Shown here: piece after piece, positions 1 to 8,871 of the stretch
How the letters are laid out: each line of letters starts with the position of its first letter
Position numbering within the stretch: position 1 is the first letter of the stretch
DNA from: DATIJJ01 sp964612855
Lineage (GTDB): Bacteria; Pseudomonadota; Gammaproteobacteria; DSM-16500
Direction: 5' to 3'
NCBI GenBank assembly: GCA_964612855.1
Contig: CAZTDR010000015.1
Span: forward strand, 1 to 42,683
Length of the DNA: 42,683 bases
Notes under the pieces: generated by a model
The model's database searches: none
Told to the model about the DNA's origin: nothing
The model's input: only the letters and a program-made list of their open reading frames with translations
Translations under genes and position numbers: made by a program

Positions 1-320
1 TCAATAACTCGCTCACTACAAGCAGTTCATATTCGGCCATAGACGACCCCAATCATGACATCTATATCGCTTATTCCGATTCAACTAAATCTTTTTCATC
101 TATAGAGCATAAAGTGGAGAATATGAAAAACTTTTCTAGTTTAACCTTAGAAAAAGGGATAAAAGGTGTTTTGTCCTATTTGCAAAGAAAAAATATCATT
201 TCACCTGAAAACGAAGATGTATTGTATAGGATGAGTTCAAAAAAAAATATAGATGATTTGCTTAAACAAGAAGCTTCATTAGACTATTTATCTTCTCAAT
301 CCGGTCCTGCAATGAAATAG
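1..320 (+). CDS. Unassigned protein, 3' end only (runs off the left edge)
   Basis: The reading frame that ends at the TAG at 318-320 is open back to base 3, so this is probably the last ~105 codons of a longer gene. A GTG at 114 and an ATG at 123 are possible internal starts, but neither has a convincing ribosome binding site, and the upstream codons read like normal protein (polar, rich in Ser, Asp and Tyr). The tail is hydrophilic and probably helical, with many Lys and Glu. No family is recognised. If the frame is not used upstream, it would be a 65-68 residue protein. Confidence 0.5.
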   Translation, partial: NNSLTTSSSYSAIDDPNHDIYIAYSDSTKSFSSIEHKVENMKNFSSLTLEKGIKGVLSYLQRKNIISPENEDVLYRMSSKKNIDDLLKQEASLDYLSSQSGPAMK

Positions 321-421
321 GTTTTGCTTTAAAAATAAATCTCAAAATAATAATCTTATACCTGTATAGATAGTTAATCCTTTTACCGGCAAATTGAATA
401 TCTGTTTACTATTCAGCAATT

Positions 422-864
422 TCATAACTTACGCTTCGCTTTGTAAGCTTTAATTGCTTCATTATTATATTGCAAAGGATCGGTTATTCTAGGAATAGGT
501 CGATGTTCTAGGAAAAATCCTACTCTTTTTGTTGCTTTCTTACCTACTTCTCCTGTTAAATGTCCGCGTAAATCACGATAACGTATACCCTCGCGCGTAT
601 CACTTAGTACAACTTGGACAATCTTTTTTAAATCAGCAAACTCAGCTTTTTTAACTCTGTTCTTATTGCTTTACCGGAGTTTGTTTTGCGGAATAGGTAT
701 TTGAACGGATTCTTGGTACCTTCATGCTGTAAAGCAACCGCTAAAAGATTTTTAAATCCTGCTTCTATAGACTTTTCCGTAACATCTTGTGTACTTTGAA
801 AAGCATTACACCTAAAGTTCGCATCTTGAGGTGTAGTGAGTATATAATTTTTAATAAAAAACAA
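422..864 (-). pseudogene. Unassigned gene broken by one frameshift
   Basis: Two minus-strand frames join into one ~145-residue protein. The upstream frame ends shortly after residues FRKTNSGKAIRTE. The downstream frame continues without a stop through IRYRDLRGHLTGEVG and ends with KAYKAKRKL at 422. The frames switch at a run of six A (minus strand, near 640-650), as expected for a one-base indel, although a run of this kind could also support ribosomal slippage. The best upstream codon is only a TTG at 862-864. The N-terminal codons overlap a copy of a dispersed terminal-repeat sequence (812-834), so the true 5' end may have been replaced by an insertion. No family is recognised; the downstream half looks like a conserved, basic domain. 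Confidence 0.5.
812..834. repeat. Dispersed terminal-repeat copy (CTAAAGTTCGCATCTTGAGG family)
   Basis: These 23 bases are identical to the right arm of the 77-bp palindromic element at 5841-5917. A third, inverted copy with one change is at 30050-30070. Here only one arm is present. Confidence 0.75.
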
Positions 865-1036
865 TGGACATTTTTCCTAATAGAATTAGTAAACATTTAA
901 TTAATTTACACGGTTAATTTAATTAAACTCATTGGAAGTCATTTTTATACCAAAAAGGAGATTAAGCTAAGAAATTGTTTATTACTATTTCAGAGATTTC
1001 AAAAATACCCTAGAAATAGAATAGAAGGACAATACA

Positions 1037-1243
1037 ATGAAAGAAATTAAAAATACTTCAATAGATATACAACACTATTTAACAGGCTTAATTTTTCCCG
1101 CTTCAAAAGAAGATATTATGGACTGTGCTCTTAAAAACAATGCCCCTGCTCAATTAATCAAATCGCTGGATAAATTAGAAGACCAGGAATTTATTTCCGC
1201 CGTTGAAGTTCAATTACAGCTAGGAAAAAAATCTACATTTTAA
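1037..1243 (+). CDS. DUF2795 domain protein
   Basis: A 68-residue protein with the DUF2795 pattern: a short helix followed by YLTGLIFPASKEDIMDCAL, then a helix ending LDKLEDQEFISAVEV. Family members are small, usually 60-100 residues, and of unknown biochemical role, so the length is normal. An AGAAGGA ribosome binding site lies 7-12 bases before the ATG. The mscS-like gene starts 40 bases downstream on the same strand, so the two are probably co-transcribed. Family assignment is from motif recognition; function is unknown. Confidence 0.75.
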   Translation: MKEIKNTSIDIQHYLTGLIFPASKEDIMDCALKNNAPAQLIKSLDKLEDQEFISAVEVQLQLGKKSTF

Positions 1244-1282
1244 AATCTAAATTATTCGCATTCTCTTATTAGGAGTTCAAGA

Positions 1283-2320
1283 ATGCTAATTTATTCACTT
1301 ATTCCTTTTTTGGTTATTGGTATTGTTTTTTTTACTGCTTATTATTTACTTTATCTCGTTAGAAATAAATTAAATAAAAAATACCTTAATGCGGCATCAC
1401 CATATTTGCATAAATATTTGCTAATGCCAACATTTCTTCTTTTAACGTGCATCATTTTATTTATAACTTATGATAATTTTAATTATTTATTCTCTGCATT
1501 AGGTTTCATGATTTTATCACGTTGTATTAAAATATTATTAATTTTGAGTATAGGGTATTTTTTTGTTAATTTAGTTTCATTTTTAAAGATTTTTATTATT
1601 AACAGATACTCAAAAACTAATTATAAAGATCTTACCTTGAGTGCTATAAAAACAAAAATTAATATCATTGCGCAAATTATAAATTTTGTCATTTTTATCT
1701 TAGTGGCGAGTGCTATATTACTAACGTTTGATAAAGTAAAAGGCATTGGCGACACTTTAATCGCTTCGGCAGGAATAGTGAGCGTTATTGTTGGATTTGC
1801 TGCGCAAAAGAGTCTTGCAAGCGTTTTTAATGGGTTACAAATTGCGTTAACTCAGTCTATCAAAATTGATGACAATATAATTATTGACGGAAAATTTGGA
1901 ACGATTAATGAAATTAATTTAACTCATGTTGTAGTTACTACATGGGATGAAAAAAGGCTAATTATTCCTACCAATTATTTTATTGATAATACGGTTGAAA
2001 ATTGGACTAAATCAAGCCAAGAAATCACAGCGATTGTTAAATTATATAGTGATTACGCTACGCCTATCGATAAAGTACGCGCTTTTTTTAAAGATTTATC
2101 AGCTTCACATCCATTATGGGATAAAAGAGCATCTAGTTTTTTCGTCACTCAATCAAATGAATCCTGTATTGAACTTCGAGCAACTATGAGCGCACGCAAT
2201 CCAAGTGAGGCTTTTACATTAGAATGTGACATAAGAGAAAAATTAATTGAATTTCTTCAGAAAAATTATTGGCAATATTTTCCAAAAAGACGCATTCAAC
2301 TAACAGATAAAATAGAATGA
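1283..2320 (+). CDS. MscS-family mechanosensitive channel
   Basis: An inner-membrane small-conductance mechanosensitive channel that would open under osmotic downshock to release solutes. Hydrophobic segments lie at about residues 5-26, 46-66, 82-104 and 128-148. The pore-lining helix follows with the family signature VGFAAQKSLASVFNG (170-184), then the cytosolic beta domain (IDDNIIIDGKFGTINEI, about 195-211) and the VVTTWDEKRLIIPTNYF segment (218-234). At 345 residues it is longer than E. coli MscS (286) because of extra N-terminal helices. AGGAG lies 7 bases before the ATG. A degraded copy of its last ~15 codons is found at 4530-4566, evidence of a local duplication. Confidence 0.9.
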   Translation: MLIYSLIPFLVIGIVFFTAYYLLYLVRNKLNKKYLNAASPYLHKYLLMPTFLLLTCIILFITYDNFNYLFSALGFMILSRCIKILLILSIGYFFVNLVSFLKIFIINRYSKTNYKDLTLSAIKTKINIIAQIINFVIFILVASAILLTFDKVKGIGDTLIASAGIVSVIVGFAAQKSLASVFNGLQIALTQSIKIDDNIIIDGKFGTINEINLTHVVVTTWDEKRLIIPTNYFIDNTVENWTKSSQEITAIVKLYSDYATPIDKVRAFFKDLSASHPLWDKRASSFFVTQSNESCIELRATMSARNPSEAFTLECDIREKLIEFLQKNYWQYFPKRRIQLTDKIE

Positions 2321-2330
2321 ATCTTCATCG

Positions 2331-2527
2331 CTTTTTTTGTGCCTTATTCTAAATAAGGCCAAATAATTTAATGAGAAGAGGCAAAAAAATAGCAGGAACA
2401 AGAAAATTGGAGTAGAGAGTAAGGGCCTATGGCTGTGTTGGCAACTGCTGCTGCGACAGCCAATATAACGCCAGCTATAAGGGCTAATGCCTCACTGTAC
2501 TTTATTAAAAAACTCGCAAATTGATAA
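2331..2527 (-). pseudogene. Internally deleted copy of the multi-pass membrane paralogue
   Basis: The minus strand reads YQFASFLIKYS, then AVAAAVANTAIGPYSLLQF, closely matching residues ~25-73 of the intact minus-strand gene at 4573-5448. It then jumps to the sequence of that gene's C-terminal end (NYLALFRI). About 190 codons are missing, with a short T-rich junction, and a one-base loss puts the tail out of frame. The first ~25 codons are also absent. It lies tail-to-tail with mscS, the same arrangement that is duplicated at 4530-5448. Confidence 0.8.
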
Positions 2528-2550
2528 AAATGATTGAGGTTTGAAATAAT

Positions 2551-2823
2551 ATGAAAAATAAACTAGATGATTCGAATAATCCCATCAATGCAAGATGGGT
2601 GATCGGTATTATAGCCGCGCTTATTTTGATAATCATTTTTGGATATAGATATAGCGGAAATTTTACTCCGAAATCTATAACCTCAGAAGCAGCAAGGCAA
2701 GGACCGATACAGCCTAAAGGTACCTCTGTCAACCAAGCCACAGGCACAATGACTGGCAACATTCCTTCTTCAGCTGGCAAAAGCGACATGCCATCATCTT
2801 CGACACCACCTTCTTCTAAGTAA
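2551..2823 (+). CDS. Small single-pass membrane protein, unassigned
   Basis: 90 residues. A polar N-terminus is followed by one strong hydrophobic segment (about residues 16-32, WVIGIIAALILIIIFGY) and then a low-complexity tail rich in Ser, Pro, Thr and Gly. This looks like a signal anchor with an extracytoplasmic tail. No family is recognised and there is no good ribosome binding site. It begins 24 bases past the deleted paralogue fragment. A 157-codon ORF on the opposite strand (2505-2978) covers the same DNA but has the composition of a shadow frame. Confidence 0.5.
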   Translation: MKNKLDDSNNPINARWVIGIIAALILIIIFGYRYSGNFTPKSITSEAARQGPIQPKGTSVNQATGTMTGNIPSSAGKSDMPSSSTPPSSK

Positions 2824-3517
2824 GAGGGACAATTGATTATCGAAGAAATTGCATCTTTTGCAAAGCAGGGAGTTTTCTCGCAAGAGGCCAATTTATATTT
2901 CTCTTGAGCTAGCCCGCTCGCGCAACAATAGCGATTATTAGTATACGGAAGGTCTAAATGGGTTTTTACTAAGTACATTTTTAAAATTAACTGCGTATTA
3001 TTTCCTTAAAGTTATTGTGAGGAAATATGAATGTTACGGACTTTCTAACGCAAAAAGTTATTAGCTCCAAAAGAGAAGCTAAAAATGGTTCCTGAAAAAC
3101 TTTTGTATGGTAACTTACCGAGTTTTGTTAAGTTTAAAAGTCAGTGAAATTTTATTCGTGAAATTTTAAAAAATGAAGTCAATTTTATACTGCAAAGGCA
3201 AAGATTACGTTTCAATTAATGATAAAAATGAAGAAAATATTCAATATAAAAATCACTTAAATTCTCAAAGAAATCCTGCAAAAATTATTTTCTCGGATTA
3301 TAAAATGGCGAGCGGGAGCAGAGCTTAATACAGAATTAGAAGGTATATAAATATGGAAAGCAAAACTGAAATGGGCTTAAAAAACAGGTAAGAATAAAGA
3401 ATCAGAGAAAAAGAGAAATCCTATTGATCGTAAATAATTAGAACAGCATCTCTATAAAATATTAGGTCTTATAAAGCAAATATATTCACTTGGATTCAAT
3501 GAGTTAATAAAAATGTC
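2824..3517. other. 694-base stretch without a supported gene
   Basis: AT-rich and full of stops in all frames. There is a 22-codon ORF at 3027-3095 after a TGAGGAAAT site, and short broken coding-like stretches around 3290-3480 (WRAGAELNTELEG; then a Lys/Glu-rich helical stretch in another frame) that may be the remains of a transposase or other gene. Nothing here is firm enough to name. Confidence 0.4.
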
Positions 3518-4444
3518 ATGAAAAAAAATACTACCATTTTAAAAATTTTTTTATGTGTTTTTTTTGCAAGTATCTCAGCGCTAGGCGCGCTACCATATGG
3601 CTATCATTTTTCAGATTTTTTAAGAACATACAATCTGATTTTTTCTGTTATTGCAGGCATAATTTTTGCGGCAACGGCAGTAATTGCTAATATAGCATTA
3701 GGTGCTTATTCACTACTTCATTTTAAGCTGAAGCAAAAAAACATTTCAATTATTTATTTGCTGCTCATCAGCTTAGTAAGCGCCATCGCTTATGGTTGTA
3801 CAAATTTTTTTGCCTATGCAAAAACACTACCTTTGGCCGTGAACAGCCTTATGACATTTGCAGTGATATCAACAAATGCTGCTATTGCCTGGGTTGCGCT
3901 ATCAAACACCCTGGCTGATTTAAGATTACATTGGAAAGTTTATGTGAATAAGATACATTTTTTTATGAAATGGGTTGGCTTTGGAATGGGCATTTTAGCT
4001 AGCATAACTCTATATGCAGCCGCGGCACATGGCATCAGTTCATTGCTTATCCATTATTTTCGTCCTGCTATTGCTAATTATTTAGGCTTTGGAATAAGCA
4101 TTATCGTGTGGATACCTAATGCTGCTTTGTTCGGAAATTCAACTCAAGTCTGTTTTGAAACTTTTTATTACTGGGTAGGTGATATGTTGAAGAAACATAA
4201 AAGCATCAACAAGGAACTCAACAAGAAAAAAATAGCTATTTTACTTTTAGCGTTATTTTCTTCAGTATCTTATGCTCAGATAGCAATTACTTTCTTGGAT
4301 GCGCACATGAGTATCCCAAATTTCTTCAAACTTCCAGAGGTGCAATTATTTACGCATTATTTCATTGTACCGTTAGCTCTGTTTACTGCTTCTTTTGTAA
4401 ATTACCTTGCTTTAAATAGAGCGTTAGAATTGGCCTGCTCGTAG
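3518..4444 (+). CDS. Multi-pass membrane protein, paralogue 1
   Basis: 308 residues with about eight hydrophobic segments, no large soluble domain and few charged residues outside the loops. Conserved blocks shared with the minus-strand neighbour at 4573-5448 are LPYGYHFSDFL (about 25-35), ANIALGAYSLLHF (about 62-74), the NFFAY block (about 98-102), AAAAHGISSLL, IVWIPNAALFG and the C-terminal NYLALNRALEL. The two genes are convergent and 128 bases apart. I do not recognise the family; it reads as a lineage-specific inner-membrane protein, possibly a transporter. The ribosome binding site is weak and the ATG was chosen by alignment with the paralogue. Confidence 0.75.
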   Translation: MKKNTTILKIFLCVFFASISALGALPYGYHFSDFLRTYNLIFSVIAGIIFAATAVIANIALGAYSLLHFKLKQKNISIIYLLLISLVSAIAYGCTNFFAYAKTLPLAVNSLMTFAVISTNAAIAWVALSNTLADLRLHWKVYVNKIHFFMKWVGFGMGILASITLYAAAAHGISSLLIHYFRPAIANYLGFGISIIVWIPNAALFGNSTQVCFETFYYWVGDMLKKHKSINKELNKKKIAILLLALFSSVSYAQIAITFLDAHMSIPNFFKLPEVQLFTHYFIVPLALFTASFVNYLALNRALELACS

Positions 4445-4529
4445 TGGTCTAGTTACTGGTGAAAGGTTAAAACCACAGGAGGTTACACACATCTTAAAGT
4501 GTTCTGTAAATGTTTTTAATCGCTTATTT

Positions 4530-4566
4530 TTAAAAAAATGCATTCAACTAGCAGATAAGACATAAT
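4530..4566 (+). repeat. Duplicated tail of the mscS gene
   Basis: About 37 bases here match the last codons of the MscS gene at 2283-2322, in the same orientation and at the same distance from the following paralogue. The reading CIQLADKT corresponds to the MscS ending RIQLTDKIE. It marks one end of a segmental duplication covering the mscS tail plus the minus-strand membrane gene. Confidence 0.75.
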
Positions 4567-4572
4567 GAATTA

Positions 4573-5448
4573 TCATGTTTTCTTCTGTGCCATTATTCGA
4601 AATAATGCCAAATAATTTAATGAGAAAGAGGCAAAAAAAGTAGCAGGAACTAAAAAATGGTAAATGAAATATTGGATGCTATTTAATTTAAATAATTCAG
4701 GTATATTCATCTTTGGATTAAAAAACGTGATAGCGACTTGGGTATAGGAAGCAGCCGAGAGCAATGCAATTATAAAAATCCACATTTGTATTTTATGTAT
4801 GTGTGAAATATTTTTAGTAAAATGACTGAGCCAAGTATAACAAGTTTCACAACAAAGTGATGTAGCATGACCAAATAAAGCTGCATTCGGAATCCATATA
4901 ATAATACTAATGGTGAAGGCTAACTCACTATTCATGAATTGATGCAGTCCATGTCCGGCAGCAGCATACGTTGTTAAACTTACAGTTGCTCCTAATGCAA
5001 AACCCGCCCATTTTATGCAGGTTTTAAGAAATACATTTCTTTCCTGGGCTTGAAAATGGTCCATGACATTTAATAAAGCAACATAAGCGATAGCTGCGTT
5101 GGTAAGCACCACAGCGATGGATGCAACGACATTGATGGTTAGAGGTAGAAGTTTTTGATATGCAAAAAAATTCATAAAACCAAACGAAATAGCACTTACT
5201 GCACTAATAGGTAACAAATAATTCCTAATATTTTTATGTTTATTTAGATTGAACTGGAGTAGAGAGTAAGTGCCTAATGCCGTATTGGCAACTGCTGCTG
5301 TGACAGCCAATATAACGCCAACTATAACTGCCAATTCGTTACTGTATTTTATTAAAAAACTGGCAAATTGATAACCATATGGGACGGTACCGAGAGATGA
5401 GATACTTGCCGATAGTAAGCATATTGTTTTTTTATTAGAAAAATTCAT
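4573..5448 (-). CDS. Multi-pass membrane protein, paralogue 2
   Basis: 291 residues with about eight hydrophobic segments. It shares blocks with the + strand gene at 3518-4444: PYGYQFASFLIKYS (about 22-35), AVANTALGTYSLLQF (about 55-69), FMNFFAYQKLLPLTI, AAAGHGL, IIIWIPNAALFGHA and SLNYLALFRI near the end. AGGA lies about 10 bases before the ATG at 5446-5448. A third, internally deleted copy is at 2331-2527. The family is not recognised. Repeated local duplication with one decayed copy suggests a lineage-specific expansion. Confidence 0.75.
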   Translation of the reverse strand: MNFSNKKTICLLSASISSLGTVPYGYQFASFLIKYSNELAVIVGVILAVTAAVANTALGTYSLLQFNLNKHKNIRNYLLPISAVSAISFGFMNFFAYQKLLPLTINVVASIAVVLTNAAIAYVALLNVMDHFQAQERNVFLKTCIKWAGFALGATVSLTTYAAAGHGLHQFMNSELAFTISIIIWIPNAALFGHATSLCCETCYTWLSHFTKNISHIHKIQMWIFIIALLSAASYTQVAITFFNPKMNIPELFKLNSIQYFIYHFLVPATFFASFSLNYLALFRIMAQKKT

Positions 5449-5478
5449 ATATATAGTCCTGCGATTGAAATCGCGGTT

Positions 5479-5867
5479 TTAAATTCTTATAAGTTGTAAT
5501 TTTTCAGACATAAATGCTTTCAGATTATCCTGGTACTGACCTATCTCTCTAAAAAATTTCTTGCTTGCATTAGCCATATCTATTAATTCTGTATAATATT
5601 TATTGAATAAAAATTTTTTCTTAAAACATTTCCAAACCCTTTCTAGTAAATTCAAATTAGCGCGTAAGGTGGTAAATAAATGAGATTTATTGCCAAATTT
5701 TTCGAAAATGCTTTTATTTCCAGGCTTTGATAATAGCCTGCATTATCACAAATTAAATATATCAATTCCTTCGGTTGATGTGTTCTTCGGTCACATAAAA
5801 GATCACTCGCTATTTCAATCGCGGCGACTATATACCCATTACACCTCAAGATACGAAATTTAGACAT
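5479..5867 (-). pseudogene. IS630-family transposase remnant (C-terminal third, frameshifted)
   Basis: The minus strand reads ELIYLICDNAGYYQS, then INLIYLPPYA, then after a one-base shift ANLNLLERVWKCFKKKF and a helical tail to the stop at 5479-5481. This is the C-terminal part of the DDE transposase of IS630-type elements: the second catalytic Asp in CDNA, and LPPYSPxLNxIE with the catalytic Glu at LLE. The N-terminal two thirds, including the first catalytic Asp, are missing. The first codons come from the left arm of the 77-bp palindromic element at 5841-5917, so the gene was cut by insertion or deletion there. Confidence 0.8.
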
Positions 5868-5917
5868 TCGGATGTGACAAGTTGTCGCAAGAGTCTAAAG
5901 TTCGCATCTTGAGGTGT
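5841..5917. mobile_element. 77-bp palindromic MITE-like element
   Basis: The arms are 5841-5865 and 5893-5917: 25 bases each, 23 of 25 complementary, starting ACACCTCAAGAT and separated by 27 bases. The loop holds a smaller near-palindrome, TGACAAGTTGTCGCA. The arm sequence recurs singly at 812-834 and 30050-30070. It lies against an IS630 transposase remnant, so the arms are probably the terminal repeats of that or a related element. A clear TA target duplication is not visible. Confidence 0.65.
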
Positions 5918-6069
5918 CATGGGCATGAAACTCTTGTCAATTTTTCTTATTATAAGAAAGCTCCATTTATTAAGTCGCTACGTATTTTTACCTATTTCCT
6001 TCTGGTTATTCTAACTGTTTTTTTGAAAATATATTAATTAAATTACTTATAAATAATAAGGAGATTATT

Positions 6070-7401
6070 ATGCTAGATAGAGATCTAAACACTTTATTTC
6101 TTCCAGAAAAAGCAACCTATTTTAGCCAATTACCAAAAGCCACGGCAAACAGAATATTTGCTGAACAAGCTACGGAAACATTAGAAAATACTCTCGTCCA
6201 ATTAGAAAAAGGCACAGATGTAGTTAAAAAAATTAAAAATAGTTATTCTATCATTAATAAGATTATTGCTGATACAGCAGATGATTTTTCTCTTGATCTT
6301 CCGAGCTCCTTCGATCATACCACCTGTCAAAAAATAAGTCTTTTTTTTAAGACGTTTTTGCAGGCGGGTACTACTTTTCCAGGTTTTTTCATGTCTCTAC
6401 AAGCTTTTCCTGAATCGAAAGTTCGGATAACAGACACTTGGGTTGCAATAGTTGGGACTATCGGCCTCATTTTGAGTGGTTGCACAGCGGGATACTTATT
6501 TAGCAGAAATTTAACTCTTGCAGAGGAAATGCGACGAAATAATTACGCATTATATATAATAAAAAAAATTTTATTAATAGAGTTAACGGATAGAGCACAA
6601 GTGGATATTGTAGCTAGAGCAGCTAGTTGTAAACAATGGATTCAAAAACCAGGCGAGGAATTAAATGAAATATTGCCTTTTGAAATATCACATTTGGGTA
6701 ATAATCTTTTAGAGATCGTTAATTTTTTACAGTTAAATATGGTCCGATCAAATATACAATCATTTGCATTAAAAACACAAGATATTATTTTTTTGACAAA
6801 ATATCTTGCGAAAAGATGTCCTGAGATAGACTTAACAAATCTTTCAATCCCAATAATTTCACCGCTGGAAGACACGAATAATGAAACTATTTTTGACTCT
6901 TCCCAATATCTTGATGAGAATCGCGGACAAGCTAATTATGAAAATCCGTTTTGGCATGCAGCAATACCTATTCCTTATATGAATTTATCTTTATCTTTAC
7001 TAGGTTCATCTGTTGCTATATTTGTTTTTGAAAATTTTGTAAAAAATGCAATAGCATCTTTTTTTTATATAGACCAACCAGAAAGCGAATGGAATGGGAA
7101 AATTATTGAATTTACATTGCTCGGACTGTCACTTGCGCTTGGTATAAGTTTAAGCATCAAAAATTTTTTAACAGAGCAAAGCTCAGCAGCGAGTGAAGAA
7201 AAATTACAGCACATCCAAGAAGATCTTAATGAATCTATTGATGCTTATCACCAAGAGAAACGATGCCTAAATGTTTTACAGAAAGTAGAGCCGCTATTAA
7301 AACATACTATTTTTAAACCAGGGCCTGAGCTAAAACACACACCTGAGCAGCAGCCACAAAAAGAAGGTGAGAGAGTAGTAAGGCGAATAGTGAGGCGATA
7401 G
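6070..7401 (+). CDS. Unassigned membrane protein, 443 residues
   Basis: A strong ribosome binding site (AAGGAG, 6-11 bases before the ATG) supports the start. The N-terminal ~120 residues are helical and polar. Hydrophobic segments lie at about 126-146 (TWVAIVGTIGLILSGCTAGY), 306-336 and 347-369; the middle (150-300) is helical and charged. The C-terminal ~75 residues are hydrophilic with coiled-coil character and end in a basic tail (GERVVRRIVRR). No family is recognised. The architecture (helical soluble domain, hydrophobic hairpin, charged tail) is common among candidate secreted effectors of Legionellales, but nothing proves secretion. A terminator-like hairpin follows at 7460-7503, suggesting a single-gene unit. 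Confidence 0.7.
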   Translation: MLDRDLNTLFLPEKATYFSQLPKATANRIFAEQATETLENTLVQLEKGTDVVKKIKNSYSIINKIIADTADDFSLDLPSSFDHTTCQKISLFFKTFLQAGTTFPGFFMSLQAFPESKVRITDTWVAIVGTIGLILSGCTAGYLFSRNLTLAEEMRRNNYALYIIKKILLIELTDRAQVDIVARAASCKQWIQKPGEELNEILPFEISHLGNNLLEIVNFLQLNMVRSNIQSFALKTQDIIFLTKYLAKRCPEIDLTNLSIPIISPLEDTNNETIFDSSQYLDENRGQANYENPFWHAAIPIPYMNLSLSLLGSSVAIFVFENFVKNAIASFFYIDQPESEWNGKIIEFTLLGLSLALGISLSIKNFLTEQSSAASEEKLQHIQEDLNESIDAYHQEKRCLNVLQKVEPLLKHTIFKPGPELKHTPEQQPQKEGERVVRRIVRR

Positions 7402-7459
7402 ATACCTAAAAAATTAAAAATAACTAAATCTATTTAACCAACTCCATCTGCTATAAATT

Positions 7460-7503
7460 GAGTGAATAGCCCTATTATTTAAGGGATAATACTCTCTTTT
7501 TTT
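7460..7503 (+). terminator. Probable rho-independent terminator
   Basis: An imperfect stem, GAGTGAATAGCCCT against AGGGATAATACTC, is followed by TCTTTTTTT. It lies 59 bases after the stop of the 443-residue membrane protein gene. Confidence 0.5.
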
Positions 7504-7652
7504 AAAAGAAAAAGTCTATTAATTATGATCCTCTGAAGAGAAAAAATTTTTTTAGGGGGGCACGTCTGTCCGCCATTATAAATTGATTGATTCAGAACGA
7601 CAGAGATTATTTCCTTTTAGAAATTATAATTAATGAAATTAATAAAAATAAT

Positions 7653-8871
7653 ATGCTGTTGATACTGCGTACATTTATACTATTTCTATTGCAATTATTC
7701 ATAATCCATCAAAGTTATGCTGCAACGCAGATGAATAGTGAAAAATGCACTAATCTAATTAATATCGCGCCTTATCTTGGTATAGACTCAACTCAGATAA
7801 ACTTGTAACAACTACACTATATAATCAGGATCTTAGGTTGATTAAGCAACGTTACAAAATAAAACAATTAAAACCGCAAGTTTTAAATTCATGCAAACCA
7901 GGTATTTTAGAAATCAGTGGAATGATAGCGGGTCTCTCCAACTCCGTCCCTTTTTATTCTACCTCTATTTTTTTAAGTGACGCCGAACTTGATTTAGCAA
8001 GTCACATCGATAATTGGATTACAGCATTTATTGACTTAGCTTATAGCGAAACACCACCTACTCTGGCGGGACAGCTCGGTAATTCAAACGTTTACTTAGA
8101 TAGAATATTTATTACTTTTGGGAATCTTATGAAATTTCCTTACTATATTACTATAGGAAGGAGATATGTTCCTTTTGGCCAGTATTATAGTTACTTAATC
8201 ACCGGCCCATTAACGCAACCAATTGAGAAAGCCGAAGCCAGCTCTATTTTAATAGGCTATTATGATCCAAATAATAACGGGTTATATAGCAGCGCATATG
8301 TTTTAAAAGCCGTCAAAAAACTATTTTGGGATACTAATCAATCGTCTGTTGCAGGGTTCACTACAGGCTACAACTTTTACTATAATATTCTTAATATAGA
8401 TGTTGCGTTTGATTACATTCAATCTATTGCTGTTTCACAAGCATTCCAGGACATGAAGTACCAGACTATTCCCGGTGTCGCTCTCCATACGAATATCAGC
8501 CTAGGAAACTTATTGCTTATTACCGAGTTTACAAAAGCCACTCAAGCTTTTAACATAAATTCACTTAGCATTATAATCATCATAATGCTCAACCCGCTGG
8601 GGAAAATTTTGAAATCGCTTACAAACTAAAAATGTTTAATAAACTCAACGTAATCGCTGTTAATTATGGACGCTCTTTTCAATCTGCTTCCCTTAATCAG
8701 CCCAGGCAATCAATGAATATGGAATACAATATTTCCCTTTCTAACTGGGCATTGTTAGCTACGCAGTACCGACATAACATTAATTATTTGTTCAAATCGG
8801 CAAGTAACAAAGCTGGGATTATGTATCCTGCAAAAAATTTGTTGCTAATAAAATTAGTATCTTATTTTTAA
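7653..8871 (+). pseudogene. lbtU: LbtU-family siderophore porin, broken by two frameshifts
   Basis: LbtU is the Legionella outer-membrane receptor for the siderophore legiobactin. Three overlapping frames make one protein. First, 7653-7808 gives a signal peptide (about residues 1-23, ending in SYA). After a one-base shift near 7800, 7838-8629 carries the barrel start: ISGMI, ELDLASHIDNWITAFIDLAY, IFITFGNL, YYITIGRRYVPFGQY and ILIGYY. After a second shift near 8590-8610, the frame ending at 8871 continues with NVIAVNYGRSF and ends VSYF, keeping the terminal Phe typical of beta-barrel outer-membrane proteins. Family members are ~400 residues, so the joined product is full length. Intact content with two indels suggests recent decay or sequencing errors. 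Confidence 0.75.

Noticed and set aside
2505..2978. 157-codon minus-strand ORF
   Set aside because: Cys/Pro-scattered composition, no ribosome binding site, overlaps both a decayed paralogue and a more plausible + strand membrane protein; treated as a shadow frame.
3027..3095. 22-codon ORF after TGAGGAAAT
   Set aside because: Too short and unsupported by any motif or neighbour.
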